From assembly GCF_004027225.2 (NCBI RefSeq), contig NC_044302.2, positions 35,789,449 through 35,853,448 of the forward strand: a stretch of DNA of 64,000 nt, read 5' to 3'. The notes below the pieces were generated by a model, which did not search any database, was not told the origin of the DNA, and was given only the letters and a program-made list of their open reading frames with translations. This DNA comes from Strigops habroptila. Lineage: Eukaryota; Chordata; Aves; Psittaciformes; Psittacidae. The position numbers were made by a program, and so were the translations under genes. This document shows positions 8,309-21,205 of this stretch, in pieces (position 1 is the stretch's first letter; every line of letters starts with the position of its first letter).

Positions 8309-11300
8309 CTTTCAAACTAATATATTTAAATAAAAAAGTAAATGGACTAACACAGTTGCTGCCTTAGCCAGACCTGGGTCAAGGAAACAGTCTGGAAGAC
8401 AAAATAGCTTATTGCCTCTGCGGTGAGATTTGGGCTAGACAACACATTTCTTTCTGTGGGATCAAGTGGTTGGAGAAACCCGTTGGACTGAATATCCATG
8501 CTGTTGCAGCTGCAGTGCTGTTTAGGAAGGAGGGGTGGTGATCTGAAGCACAGCTTGGGCCAAATAGTACTTAAAAAGCAATCATTTCTTCACAAACCAG
8601 CAATTGTACCTTTTTTAATACGTGCGTTTTGCCGTTAAGCCACAAGATGGCAGGAAAGCAAAATAAAGATTTTTGGCTGACGCACTTGCACTTGAAAAGT
8701 ACCGTTTGAAATCAAATACGGTAGCGAAGGAGGGTAATTTTCTGTATTAAAGTGTTGTTAAAGCGTTATAAAGTTTTGAAATCTGCTAGATATTCCTTTA
8801 ATTTACGTTATCTAACTGTGCTAAACAGTATCTTTGCTGAACAGTATCTAAGGTGCCAGATAGTACAGTATCTTTCTCTTAACTGCTACTTGTGGGTCAG
8901 GACAAATACTGTCTATTCTTTTGCTATAGACATAAAGTAAAAACAAACAGCCCTGAATATTTCCTTTTTGGATCCCACTGGAAGATGGTGTGTAGGAAAA
9001 TTAAATGCAGAATGAAGTCTGTTTGTATCTGGAAGAAGAACTATGATTTTCCTGAATGACGATTAATCCTTGGTTTCTGTATTTTATTAATATACTCTCT
9101 AACTCTGCCCTTGCAAAAATTCTACCTTCACATCATTCTCAAAGGTGACTGCAAAACCGCTTAGATGCAAATGCACACTTGGTTCTTCCTTATTTGAAGA
9201 GTCAAAAGTAGAGGTGTCTTAAAATCACCTTTATGCTTTGTCTGCCTGTGTTATCTGATATTAAGAAGCTGCTACAATATTTTCTATGAGAGAATTTCAA
9301 ATGAATGAATTATGTTCCTCTCCTGGGTAGTCCCTTCAATGTAGTCTTACTAGTCTGGTTTTTAAAACATCCCATCTCCTTTTTCAAAAGCAATGGTCAC
9401 AATAGCATCATTAGCATGGTGTAAGTGGCAATAACGTATAGTAGCAGTTCATAGCAATAGTTTCAGTAATAGTGGTGAACCATGGACGCATGTTAACCTC
9501 TCACCTTATCTGTTTTCCTTGATAGTCGTCTGTGTCCTCCCTGCCTCATATTGTGGTAGCGGATCTTCAGATTTGTACATGTTCTAAGATGCCAAAGAGC
9601 TTTCTGCATCTGATAAAAATATTGCCCACCCCCCCCCGTAGACAGTCATCTTGTGTTACCGAAGCAGGAAGTCCCTCACCTAAAAAAGTCTTATAAGTAG
9701 TATTTCTTATCTCTAAAATGTTTTTGGACATGTCTTGGCCAGGCTTCAATGACATACTCAAGGTCTTTCTTTAGTTTTACCCGTTTGGCAGTTTACTGCC
9801 TCTTCTTTCCATCCCTAACCTCCTCATTTGTGGCTGCCTTCCCAGCTGTTTGCCTTCTAACACAGACACCTTTTACTTCTAGGACAGGCAGCCTTGGGCA
9901 TGTGCCAATGACAAAGAGACTTCTTTACTGAGCTGGTCAAGAAGTGCACCGTTCTGCAGGTGGAATAGCTGTGTCTTGGCCAAGGATCAAAAGCACAGAT
10001 CATAGACCAGGAGGCAGTGTACAGAAGAAGTTTATTGCACACAGGAAATGAGTAGTAGTTCATGGCTTTGCAGCCTAGTTAAATAATCATGGTCAGTCTG
10101 TGTGTTGTCCTGGTAATAAAAGGAGAAAAGTGTAACTGGGGAGAAAAAAAAATCATAATGGTAATTCATGTTTTTTCATACGACACACTTGTTTGTGAGT
10201 ACTGCTGATCCCATGTTTTCTGCTATTGAAACACTGTTTCATGGTAAATTAGCAACTGTACCTAAAGCAGTTTTGATTCCTTCCAGACTTCAGACTGCTT
10301 CATTTCAACCAGTCACTTCATTGTATTTTCTGTAAACTGTCCATGCTTGTAGTGATGTGGGGGAATAATATCCGCAAAGCATAACTGCTGGATATCTGCC
10401 TGTTCTAACTGGTTGTCTTGGTCTTGTTGGGGAAGTTCTAATTTGGTGTAGATAGAAGCCTGTTAATGAATAACATAAGTGACTTCTTTGTGTTAACCAT
10501 ACAATCCATTAGGACTGACAAAAAATTTTCCTTGAAAAGAAACATATTGGTCAGGTCCCAGCTAGAAGATAAGATTCAGATTTAGACAACCAAATCTTTT
10601 ACCACAGTAATAAGGAAACAAAAATAGAAAACTGAGATTACAGTTCTTTGAAAGGAAGATGTTGGACCAAAGCAAAGATGCTGTACTACATATTAAGATG
10701 CTATAATGTTAGGCTTTGCCTGACAGAACTTAGATCATAAGTAGCATTCTTTCTTTAGAAGGCTAAGTGGTTTTTTCCCAGAAATTTGCTGCATTGAAAG
10801 CTTCTTGCCAAGTACCCATACATTTCCAACTTTGGAATTATTGTGGGAACGTGGGGTGTTGTGATTTCTTCAATTCTACTCTAAAAATCTTAGTCTCTGC
10901 CATGGTTCCTTTTTCTCCCTCCACCCAAAGGGAGAGAACAGATTTAAGGGAGCCAGTTGCTGCAGCCACACAGTGATGCTGAAGATGCATTTACTTCTAG
11001 AGTTCTTCTCAGTGGTCTTAAACAAGTAGCAGAGCTGTGCCATGCTCGCTCTCTGCCCCAACTTCAGCTGCTGTAGGTTTAAGGAAACCATCAGGTAGGC
11101 AAAAAGAGAGAAACAAGAGTGAGTAAATATCAGATTCACTTTTGGTTACGAACAGATATTAGATCTATTTTCTTTGTCGGTTTCTCTTTTAATTATTTAA
11201 TTTACCATGCCTCTTGGCAGTACTGTAGCCTTTTATGCTATTTTCCCATAAACATGTCCTGAAAATCCCCATGGCTACACTCCGCTCTCTTTGGTATGGT

Positions 11301-13299
11301 CCTGACATTAGCTGAATTGGAAACCATGCTCCTGCTACATTTGCTTCTGCAATATTTGTATTCTCTTACAAGTTGATTTGAACATAAAAAAATTAAAAAC
11401 ACTTTTACCATTTTAACTGTGTATATATATAGGGCTGTCACCATCATCAAGATTATTTTTTCTGTACCACCACCATGGTTACTGTCAAGAAAAAGAAGAG
11501 TTCTTTTGACCCTTACAATTTCAAGGCTAGACTGAAAGCAATTTCCTTCTGTACAATATGTGTTCTGAAATACTTAACTCTCTAACATTTGCTTCCCAGA
11601 AATGGATTTATAGTTGTATTCTTTTTCCCTGGAGTTTTTGAGTCATGATTTCTCTGAATGATGACAGAACAGTAGAGCACACAGATCTTTGTCTAGGTCT
11701 CAATCTATCATTTTTTTTCTTCAAGCAAGCACACTCCCTACATGTTATTTTTTCTTAGAAAAGTAGCTACCTTATCTTCATTATATAGTGGAAACTACTT
11801 AGAGTACTTCCAGGGTAAGAACTGACTTCTGAGAACCTAAAGCATGTTTGGCAACTATTCAGTTAAGAATGATACGTTTATCTTGGATGTCTGAGCTATT
11901 TCCTTTGAGAAAATGGCATTAGCAGTTTAAAATAAGTAAACCTTTTTGACTAATGAATTGAACATGATGTAATTGTTTTAATACACATTCTGTCTTAATC
12001 AGCTAATGATATGGACAATAATAAATGCCTCAGTTTTTTTCAGCCAGTCCAAAACAGTCTTGACATCATGGATTTTATCTTCATCCTGGATATAAATTAC
12101 ATATTTAATATTGGGAGTATTAGGTAAGTAAGCAGAGGAACATAGTTTTGGTTCAGGCTTCCAGGCAGAGGCAGGAAACCTTAACTATTTTTCAAAAGTG
12201 ATATTGGCAGAAGGCTGAACCTGATTATGTTAAAAGCCTTCTTCAGCCCTGTGACCTGTTGTTTTCTTAACTTTGGTGCAAGCTTGCAGTATAGTCTAAA
12301 TAATCAGTTCTTCCTCTGTACTATGGAGGCATGCTTTGCCTTTTCAGATGATTGTTATTAAAACATGCCTTAGGATTTTGTATTTGAGAATAAAAGCATG
12401 GGCAAGGATATTAAGGACATAGCTTGAAACTTACTGAAGACAATTACTGAGGTTTTTTAATCGTGGCGAGGCTCCTTAAGGCATTCTCAGATGAGACAAA
12501 GACAACTAGTAGAACATTTTTAGGAAATAACTAATTTCCAAGAGAAAGATCACCTATGTCTTAGGGTGGGATCCTGAAAGATGACTTCAAGGGGGTAGAA
12601 AAGAACCCCAAAAGCTCATCCAGTGGCTAGGGCACTCTGCTAAGATACCGGAGAGAATTTATGAGGAAAGCCTGTGCAAATTACTGAGTTTCTATAGAGG
12701 CAAAACAAGGTTAGAGTTAAAGGAAACCAAGTAGGTAGGCAACTAGAAGTAGAAAGATTTGGGGAATATAGTTCAGCTAATAAAAAGATGTAGTTCTGTC
12801 AGGCAGTAATGAAGGCTGCATGGTGGAGCTTGGAGAGGGCCGCTTGCAGTGTCCAACAGTGACAAAACCTGAAATGGCTTCAGTCACATTGACTGGCTGT
12901 GTGTACAGCAAGGAAGAACTTGAGTAAGGCAGAGTTCAAGGAGCTGTTTGAAGGATGCTGTCATACACGCTTTTATGCAGTGCTCTGCAAATAAGTGAGT
13001 GAATTCATGTTCTGTTTTCTAGAGTTTGAATTCTGGAAACTCTTATTAATGGGCACAGATTTTACATCCATTGTTATTGATTTTATCAAAGTATGGTATT
13101 AATAACTTCATACTCTCTTCTTTTTCTTTTTTGACTTTAAAACATCTTCACTTCGCATCTCCTAGGTTGGAATAGCTTCCAGTTCTTTCTTTCTCCCTTT
13201 CTTCTCTTCCCTTCTCACCAAGTTTGGCTGCATGACAGATCTTTTTTTGTTCCTGATACTTTATTTAGCAGCTGAATAAAACAGACATGTTAGGGAGGT
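8309..13299. other. intergenic, no gene recognised
   Basis: About 5 kb of AT-rich sequence. I see no CR1 terminus, coding exon or RNA gene. A CTCF-like motif occurs at 8640-8653. A C-run at about 9630-9637 and short T runs are the only simple sequence. Confidence 0.5.
8640..8653 (+). promoter_or_regulatory. CTCF-like core motif
   Basis: CCACAAGATGGCAG matches the CTCF core CCASYAGRKGGCRS at 13 of 14 positions; the mismatch is A at position 5. It lies between STARD4 and NREP, about 340 bp right of the solo LTR. One such match can occur by chance, so binding is unproven. Confidence 0.35.
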
Positions 13300-14590
13300 C
13301 GACAGGGCAGGTAGCTCTCATGATAGCTCTGAGGCAGATACACAGGACAGAATGATCTCAGTATGTATTTTGAAAGCCAGGTAATTCAGACTCCAAGGGA
13401 TTCGTGGGTCCCATGGCCATGCCTGTGAGGTTAAACACTCCCCCACTTGCACCCCGAGGGAATACAGGGAGCCAGAGGCAGATGGAGGAGCCCAGTACAA
13501 CCCTGCCCTGGCTGCTCCCAGGCCCTCTGAAGGAACCATCAGCCCATCGGAGGCACATCTCAACATTCCCAGAGGAGCAAGGTTGCCCAAAGGCAGGTGG
13601 AACCCAAACCAAGGGCTCAGAGGAGGCAGCTCCCTGATCGGGGTCTTTCCAGGGCTCTCCCTGCAGACCTGCAATCCCATGGCACAAGCAAGACATCCAT
13701 CATGAAAAGTCAAGGCTAAAGCACCTAAAGGCATGGAATGCATTATGGGGAGAGCATTTCAGGATCGCAGAGGGCTTACTATGGGCTGTTTAAGGAAGAA
13801 ATCGAAGATGGGGAAGAGGGGGTGGATTAAGAGGATGTGGGGAGAAACAAGTAGGGGATAATAGAGGGATAAGGTGACAGAAATGGCTGATTTTTTGTAA
13901 ACAGTTTGTTAGTCAATATGCTTGTCTCCCCATGCTGTGTGCCCAGTTACCACAGTCCGTCATGTCTTTTTATATCACTTTTTAACTCTTCCCTGGGTGC
14001 GGGCTGTGTTCTCTGTGAACGTGTGCATACTGGGGTCTCAGTGCCAGCAGCTGGCGTCAGACCGTGGGCTGGAGGGCCTGTGTGTCCCTAGTGCCAGCAC
14101 CCAGAGCAAGTGCCAGCACCCAGAGCAAGTGCCAGCACAGGAGCTCTGTGTGTGTGCATGTCTGTAAGGATGAGACCATGTCAGAACCTGTCTGTTGGGG
14201 GGACCAGGGGAGTCCCCAGACAGCTGGAGAGACTGCTGTTCTGGGGGTCCCTAATGGAAGGAAGAGTGGTGTCTGTCTGCAAGGTTGAGACCACAGGATG
14301 AAGAGGGACCAGCTGCTGGGCCCTAGAGGAGCAACAGATAGCTCAGTGTTTGAGATGGGCTGTACCAGGAGCTGGTATAGGCTGTGACATTATGGGCTCC
14401 AAAGCCAGCAACTGGGGTGACTGGGATCCAGGGGCAGCTGCTGGTCAGAGTGAGTGCCTGAGCCCAGCTGCTGGAGTTCTCACTGGTGGACCGTCTGGAC
14501 TTGAGGGGCATGCAGTTATGGCAGCCTTGTCAGTCTCAGGCTGTCAAATCTGGCGTGGCTTTCCCCTGGCAAAGCCTGCTTGGTTTCATT
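13300..14590. other. GC-richer noncoding island with degenerate CAGCTGCTGG-type motifs
   Basis: This block is clearly richer in G and C than its flanks but not CpG-dense, so it is not a classic CpG island. Long open frames occur on both strands (for example minus 13318-13743), as expected from composition, and none looks like a known protein. CCAGCAGCTGG/CAGCTGCTGG-like words recur near 14042, 14309, 14404, 14436 and 14464. This suggests a decayed tandem repeat or unknown mobile element. Confidence 0.4.
14091..14138. repeat. 19-bp tandem repeat, 2.5 copies
   Basis: GTGCCAGCACCCAGAGCAA is present at 14091-14109 and 14110-14128, followed by a 10-bp partial copy to 14138. The two full copies are identical. 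Confidence 0.95.
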
Positions 14591-15714
14591 AATTACTGTG
14601 ATTAGCACATATGAGGCTTCTGTGTATTGCACAAATCTATACTGTACTCTTTCAGAGAGGAAGAAAATGCCTGCAGGTGTAACATGAAATGGAGACGTAG
14701 GATTCGTTAGTGCACAGGGTCACTTCACCCTGATGAGACATGGAAATACATTTTCAGGAAACCCTGAGAGAACCTCCAAGCAACCCATTCAGTCTCCCCC
14801 CAAGACCCACTGCTGGACGCTGTCAATGGTCAATGAATTTAACCTCATAGGAACAGCCAGAATTACCATTTAATACTAATCTCCTGCTTTTGTAGGTGAC
14901 CTTATCGAATAGCTCCCTCTAAAATCGATCAAACTTCCAAATCATATTTAATTAAAAGTTTTGCATGTGAGTAAGTCTGTAACTCATGCTCACAGACTTA
15001 TCAAGTAGGCTGAAAGCAGCATGGCCACTCCTACCATCAAACAGTTAAACAGCTGAAGAAAGAAACCAATTGCAAAGTGTAACGTGGAACTAAATCCTAA
15101 ATGTATCTCCAGAAGAGCCATTCCATACAAAGCTGTGTTTTTCTAGGTGTTCATAAAGCTTGTTAGAATTTGTTTCTTTTGTTTATTTGGGGTTTTTATT
15201 AGGTTGCAGTTAGATAGCAATTTATACTAGTGGTGAGGTATTATGGGAAGAGAAAAATGCAAGTAAACTGTAGAGGGTTGATCTGGTGGGGATGGTGTTT
15301 TGTTTTTTAATGGTGTTGGAATACTTAACACAGATACTGGCCAAATAATTTCAAAGCTGGAGCCTTGAAAGAAATTGTCCTGTGGGAGATGGAGGTAGAT
15401 GGAAAAAGCTATATGATGTGTAAACAAACATTAAGCAATTTGGACTTGAGCAGAAATAACTACATAACGCATTACTTTTATAAACAGTTTTCCTCAATTA
15501 CATGGGAAAAGCCTAGAACCATTTCTCTTACTCTCTGAAATAAAAGTATGTTCTCAAAGGATTTTCCTGTCCATTTTCTCAAGTCCTAGCATCCATTTCT
15601 ACAAAAGTAGTCTTTTGAACAGTGGAAAATCCTGATGGCTTGCTTTCAGTCTCTGACTACAGTTTAATCTTTCACTAGGTTTTTGCAGTGGCATATAGAA
15701 GAATAAATTGTAAG
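14591..15714. other. intergenic, no gene recognised
   Basis: AT-rich sequence with nothing recognisable up to the 5' edge of the next CR1. Confidence 0.5.
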
Positions 15715-17193
15715 TGGTGCAAGCCTTGCTTGTCCATCATATTTGAAAAATCATGGCAGTCAGGTGAAGTTCCTGATAACTGGAAAAAGGGAAATATAAC
15801 CCACATTTTCAAGAAGGGGAAAATGGAAGACCGAGGGAACTACAGACCAGTCAGCCTCACCTCTGTGCCTGGCAAAATCTTGGAGCAGATTCTCCTGGAA
15901 AGCATGCTGAGGCACATGAAAAACAATGAGGTGGTTGGTGACAGCCAACATGGTTTCACTAAGGGGAAATCCTGCCTGACCAAATTGGTGGCCTAGTATG
16001 ATGGGTCTACGAAACTGATGGATAGGGGCAGAGCAGCTGACGTCATCTACCTGGACTTGTGCAAAGCGTTCGACACTGTCACATCCTTGTCTCTAAACTG
16101 GAGAGACATCAATCTGATGGATGGACCACTTGGTGGATAAAGAATTGGCTGAGTGGCTGCACAGAAAGAGTTGTAGTCAATGGCTCAATGTCCAATTGGA
16201 GACCAGTAACGAGTGGTGTCCCTCAGAGGTCGGTGTTGGGACTAATCCTGTTCAACATGTTTGTCGGCAACATGGACAGAGGGATTGATGCACCCTCAGC
16301 AAGTTTGCCAATGACACTAAGTTATGTGGTTCAGTTGATACGCTGGAGGGAAGGAATGGGATCCAGAGGGACCTTGACACGCTTGAGAGGTGGGGCAATG
16401 CCGGCCTCATGAAGTTCAAGCCAAGTGCAAGGTCCTACACTTGGGCTGGAGCAATCCCAGGCACAGCTACAGGTTGGGCAGAGAAGTGATTGAGAGCAGC
16501 CCTGCGGAGAAGGACTTGGGGGTGTTGGTTGATGAGAAACTGAACATGAGCCAGCTTGTGCCCGCAGCCCGAAAAGCCAACCGTGTGCTGGGCTGCATCA
16601 AAAGAAGCATGACCAGCAGGTCGAAGGAGGTGATCCTGCCCCTCTACTCTGCTCCCGTGAGACCTCACTTGGGGCACTGTGTGCAGTTCTGGTGTGCCCA
16701 ACAGAAAAAGGACATGGAGCTGTTGGAGCAAGTCCAGAGGAGGGCCACAAGGATGATAAGGGCGCTGGATCACCTCCCGTATGAAGACAGGCTGAGAAAA
16801 TTGGGGCTGTTCAGCCTGGAGAAGAGAAGGCTGCGTGGAGACCTCATAGCAGCCTTCTGGTATCTGAAGGGGTCCTTAAGGATACTGGAGAGGGACTCTT
16901 CATCAGGGACTGTAGTGATAGGACAAGGGGTAATGGGTTCAAACTTAAATAGGGGAAGTTCAGGTTAGATATAAGGAATAAGTTCTTTACAGTGAGGGTG
17001 GTGAAGCAGTGGAATGGGTTGCCCAAGGAAGTTGTGAATGCTCCATCCCTGACAGTGTTCAAGGCCAGGTTAGACAGAGCCTTGAGCGACATGGTTTAGT
17101 GCAAGGTGTCTCTGCCTGTGGCAGGGGGGTTGGAACTAGATGATGTTAAGGTCCTTTCCAACCCAAACTATTCTGTGATTCTATGATTCTATG
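15715..17193 (+). mobile_element. CR1 LINE, about 1.5 kb, plus strand, broken ORF2
   Basis: This is the longest CR1 in the window. It begins inside the reverse transcriptase of ORF2 (residues such as [15 protein letters not shown] and [20 protein letters not shown]). It runs through the C-terminal domain to the 3' UTR and three ATTCTATG-type octamers ending near 17193. ORF2 is broken: an in-frame TAG follows KLVA at about 15994, and frames shift near 16080 and 16310. The catalytic FADD box reads FAND in the sequence around 16298-16318. It is a dead copy. From 16373 onward it is almost identical to the copy at 34351-35165. Confidence 0.96.
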
Positions 17194-18519
17194 TATACCT
17201 GATTGACGAAAAATGTGTGAAATACTGACCTGATTTCAGAATGTGTTTGTTGATGTGGACCTACATATGGCTCAAAAATAATGTAGTAATGTAAGTATAC
17301 CAGTCTAATTTGTTCTGGCCAGAGCAGTCTGTATATTGCCTTGCTGAAAAATAACCTGCTGAAATGGTGTAACTGGCACCGTCATGCACGCACACAGTTA
17401 CCATGTTCAGACAACAGACTGATTATCACCCTGGGGCACAGCTAGCTTTTATGCATTATACAAGAGTGAAGTGCAGTTATAAATATGTACAGTGTAGTCA
17501 TCTCTATCCTAGGAACCATCCTCTGTGACTGATATGTTTAATTCTGCTCTGTTGCAATTGCATATACAGGTCAAGCTTGCCACAGCTCTTAAATTATTTT
17601 CTTAATTATTTTCTAATTTTTCCATTCCATAATGGAAGCTCTTGGATTTATTAATTCCTGCATTCACATCAAGTCTTTCGGCCTGTGGTATTTTTCTTTG
17701 ATTTTCAGCTGGTGAGTTTTTAATCAGTTCTGGATTTTCGTGTCATTTAAACACAACTGAAGCCATGTCCAGGTAGAGAAATTTTGAAACGTGACTCCTG
17801 CAGAAAGTGGCAACATGACAGATAGCGGTTTAGGTTACTTCCAGGGAATTGGAAAGGGATTTCAAATTTAAAGGCACCCATCTACTTGAGTTCTCTATCC
17901 CACATTATATAGCCAGTTAATACTAAAAGTCACACTTCACACAGGCCAATAGATGAAATTTTTATCCATTAATATTAAGGGGAAATATGAGGGTTTATGG
18001 TAAGTGGGGTTTTATACTTTTTTTTTTCTGTACTACCACTATGCATATCTTCAGTTACTTCTTTCATCCTTGTTTTGTTTCTGTCATTTGTGCTGGGTTT
18101 TTTTTTTTTTTTTTTTTTTGTTAGTTTTGGGTTGTTGATGGGTTGGTTTGGGTTTTCTTGTTATGGTGGGAGTTTTTTTGTTTGTTTGGGGGTTTGGTGT
18201 TTTTTATTCAGGAGGTAGGAGTTACTGAGCGATAATATCCAGAATATTTTAGGGACCAGTTTCAGCCCAAGATTGCAAGTAATGAAAAAAAAAAAGACAA
18301 TGTCTGTATAGGTCTTTTGCTTGGATCTAGTCACAAGCATAGGAACATAAGTTTATGAACAATATTTGCATGTTTATTGAGATGTTCTAAGAGATCAGAG
18401 AAGAAGAGACAGAAAATATAGGATATTATCTCACCTTGTTTTCAAATACTAATTATATTTAGAAAAGAGAAAAAAGAAAAAGGTAATTCATACCTCAAGG
18501 AAAACATGCTGTTTATGGC
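17194..18519. other. intergenic with a T/G-rich tract
   Basis: No gene is recognised. The only structure is the T-run and T/G-rich tract from 18098. Confidence 0.5.
18098..18213. repeat. T22 run followed by T/G-rich low-complexity sequence
   Basis: An uninterrupted run of T from 18098 to 18119 passes into G/T-rich sequence (GGGTTG, GGTTTGGG, TTTGTTTGGGGG) up to about 18213. Open frames across it give F/V/G-rich peptides and are not genes. Confidence 0.9.
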
Positions 18520-18563
18520 AGAATCATAGAATCATAGAATTGTTTAGGTTGGAAAAGACCATA
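18520..18563 (-). mobile_element. CR1 3'-end fragment, minus strand
   Basis: AGAATCATAGAATCATAGAA followed by TTGTTTAGGTTGGAAAAGACC is the inverse of a CR1 terminus with two octamers. Only about 44 bp remains. Confidence 0.9.
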
Positions 18564-21205
18564 ATGTACGTTAGATTACTGAAACAGTATACTCTACTTT
18601 TATAAAACATTTATAATAATATTTAAACATCTATAATTATTTTCAGAATTCCATAATACACTGCAAAGAATCTAAGAAAGTCTGTTGCAGTGGCCAAAGG
18701 CAGGTGCCTATAGAAGCGTATAACAAGGCAATCGTGTATGACTTTTCTCAATACACTCTTTCACCCTTTAATTATTTGTAGATAGATATGGCTTTGATTA
18801 AAGTACTGATTGTTTATGGATTTTCTCCTATGAATATGCCTACTCACTTTTCAAACCCATGTGAAGTATTACTATCCAAATCTTGGCCATATGCTGTGTG
18901 GAAAACCACCTCCTTTTCTTGTTTTGCATCTGCCTTCTGTTAGTTTTATTTGGTATCCTCCCTAGCTCTTGCACTGGAACACACAGTGAACAGTTAATCC
19001 CCATTCTCGCTTTCCCTGTACTCAGATTTTATTGACCTGTGTCATATATCTCATTGTCTCTTTTTTCCAGACTGAAGAGTTCTCGCTTAGGAATCTTCAC
19101 TGAAGAAATCTCCACCTAATTATTTCTCATGCAGAAGTAATTCTAAACTTTTTGACCATGCCTTTTGCCTTTCTCTTAACCTTTTGCAGTTCTCCTGTGT
19201 CCTTTCAGTCTGACCTACATAAATTATTGCCGGCACTTCTGCACGGACTAATGCTTGTATCTTTTGAAAAAGACATCCAGGGTTTATCTATGTCTGTCAG
19301 GTTTTATCTGTGGCTGCTAGAAAAATGCATTGCATACCTTGCCACTTATTCCAAGTGTCTTAGCACCTGTATCTTCAGTGAAACCAGGCCAACATCAACA
19401 TCAATTTCTGAGCATTAGATATTGGTAGAACTTTGACTCCTAATTTAGAGAGAGTAGGATTTGCTTGTCGACAAGTTCTACTCAGCCAGGAGCTGTTCAG
19501 AGACCCTCTCCAGGAACAGAGATTCTCTGTAGCATTGGTTACTCATAGACAGTGGTAAAACTCCTCTTGAAATTACACCCCAAAATGTTTTAGTCAGTTC
19601 TTTGTTCTGTAACTTGAAGAGAAAAGATGACAGATGGTGTTTTCTTTGCCTGACATGGAGGAGTTGTTTGTGCTGGCATAGAGTAAATGGTATTTCATTA
19701 CTCCTCAATGATTTTGTGTGGTTTTGAAAAAGAGCAGAAAGAAAAAGGTCCTTGGTGAGTTTCACTGCTCCATTAAAATCTTTTTGCTCAGTCATACTGC
19801 ATCCATTTTCAGTGAATTCCTGGGAAATTTTTGGTCTAGCATTTTTTCCCCTCTAAGGGAGACACTGAAGGCAGGATACCCAGTAACAATACACGACGTC
19901 AAATATGAGCTCCTGGTTTAACCCTGACTATTCATTTTAATTTTAATCTAAAGATGAAATAATTCTGTTGGGACAGGAGCTTTTGCTGTAGTCATTAAGA
20001 GTTGTCTAATCCATCATCTTGGACAATATTGACGCCAGTCTGAGTAACACTAAACTAGTGCATCCTTAATAACTGTAGACAAGGTCTTCTTCACTGAAGA
20101 TGTTAATTATTCTCTCAGCTTCTTTATGGCATGCCACCTGGTCTATTCCAAGGGCTTCTGGTGCCGATACAGCTAGGAGGATTTACTCCTGAGAGTGTAG
20201 AAGATGGAAGGGCAGACTTGCCATGAAGTTCCTTCCATTCCTTCATTTTGTCAGCCCTCATTCAAAGATGAAGGACTTGCAGCAATTAACAGTAGATTCC
20301 CTGGGTATCTATCTTGGTCATTCACACAAATATACTCCACAGTGCCTCAGTGGAGGAGGCAGTAGTACCACCACTGGTGAAACAGGCCAAGAGTCCTTTG
20401 AAGAGGAGCATGTAGCAGAACTGACTTGCAGTTGGGATTCTGTATCTAGAAGTGATAATAAAAGTGAATGGAAAACTTATGGAAGGCTGAAAGCTGGAGA
20501 GCAAAGAGAGTATGAGATCTTTAACAAGAAAGTGCTTAATTCATAAAAGAAAGTACTTCCAATGTATTTTAATTCACTGCAGTTAGTGCAGAATATGGAC
20601 TTTAAACTTGACAATACACTAGTATGTTCCTATAAGGGATTTCTGTTTTAACATCAGCACTGTATTATTTACCTTAGAAATTTTATTTTGTCAATCACTC
20701 AAAAACTGCATTCTTCCTGATCAGTGACTATTATCCTTTTTGAACATTTATTTATGCACAGTTTGTAATTCATTTGTGCTGTTTTGTTGCAATTCTGGTT
20801 ATTCAGGACGCCCATTCCTGTCTTCCAACTCAATTCTAGAAGACTTCACACTTTCTAACAAAAAATTATTTTTGTCAGAGGTGCACATGCTTTGACATAT
20901 TGCTCTGCACCTCAGGTGGAGGGTAAGGAAGTAAGCTAGCTGTTGTCAGCATTGGGGTTTACAAATAATGGCCGTTGCACAGATCTCAGTATCTGCATAC
21001 CCAGAGTATCCATGGATACCCTTTAACCACAATAAAGAATTTCTTGTTACTTCCGTGGATACAAATTCACAGTGTTCACAAAGCATTTACACAAGTTGTT
21101 AATGTCTTGGATTAGTCTTCAATATGGCCTGAAGATTAACTCATCTTGAAGGTACTTGCTTCAGGTTGCTGTAACAGCAGTCTGTAAATGACAGCAGAAA
21201 GTTCC
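18564..21205. other. intergenic, no gene recognised
   Basis: AT-rich. A 107-codon frame on plus at 20223-20546 is the longest, without recognisable domains, splice context or homology that I can name. A perfect 14-bp palindrome, GTATCCATGGATAC, lies at 21006-21019. Confidence 0.45.

Noticed and set aside
13318..13743. 141-codon minus-strand open frame in the GC-richer block.
   Set aside because: Open frames appear on both strands at the same place, which fits composition rather than coding. The peptide is not recognised.
16390..16968. 192-codon open frames at 16390-16968 and 34368-34946, nearly identical, considered as a duplicated gene.
   Set aside because: They are the C-terminal part of CR1 ORF2 inside CR1 copies that end with the typical octamers.
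20223..20546. 107-codon open frame on plus.
   Set aside because: No recognisable domain, promoter or splice sites; AT-rich surroundings; a length expected by chance in 64 kb.
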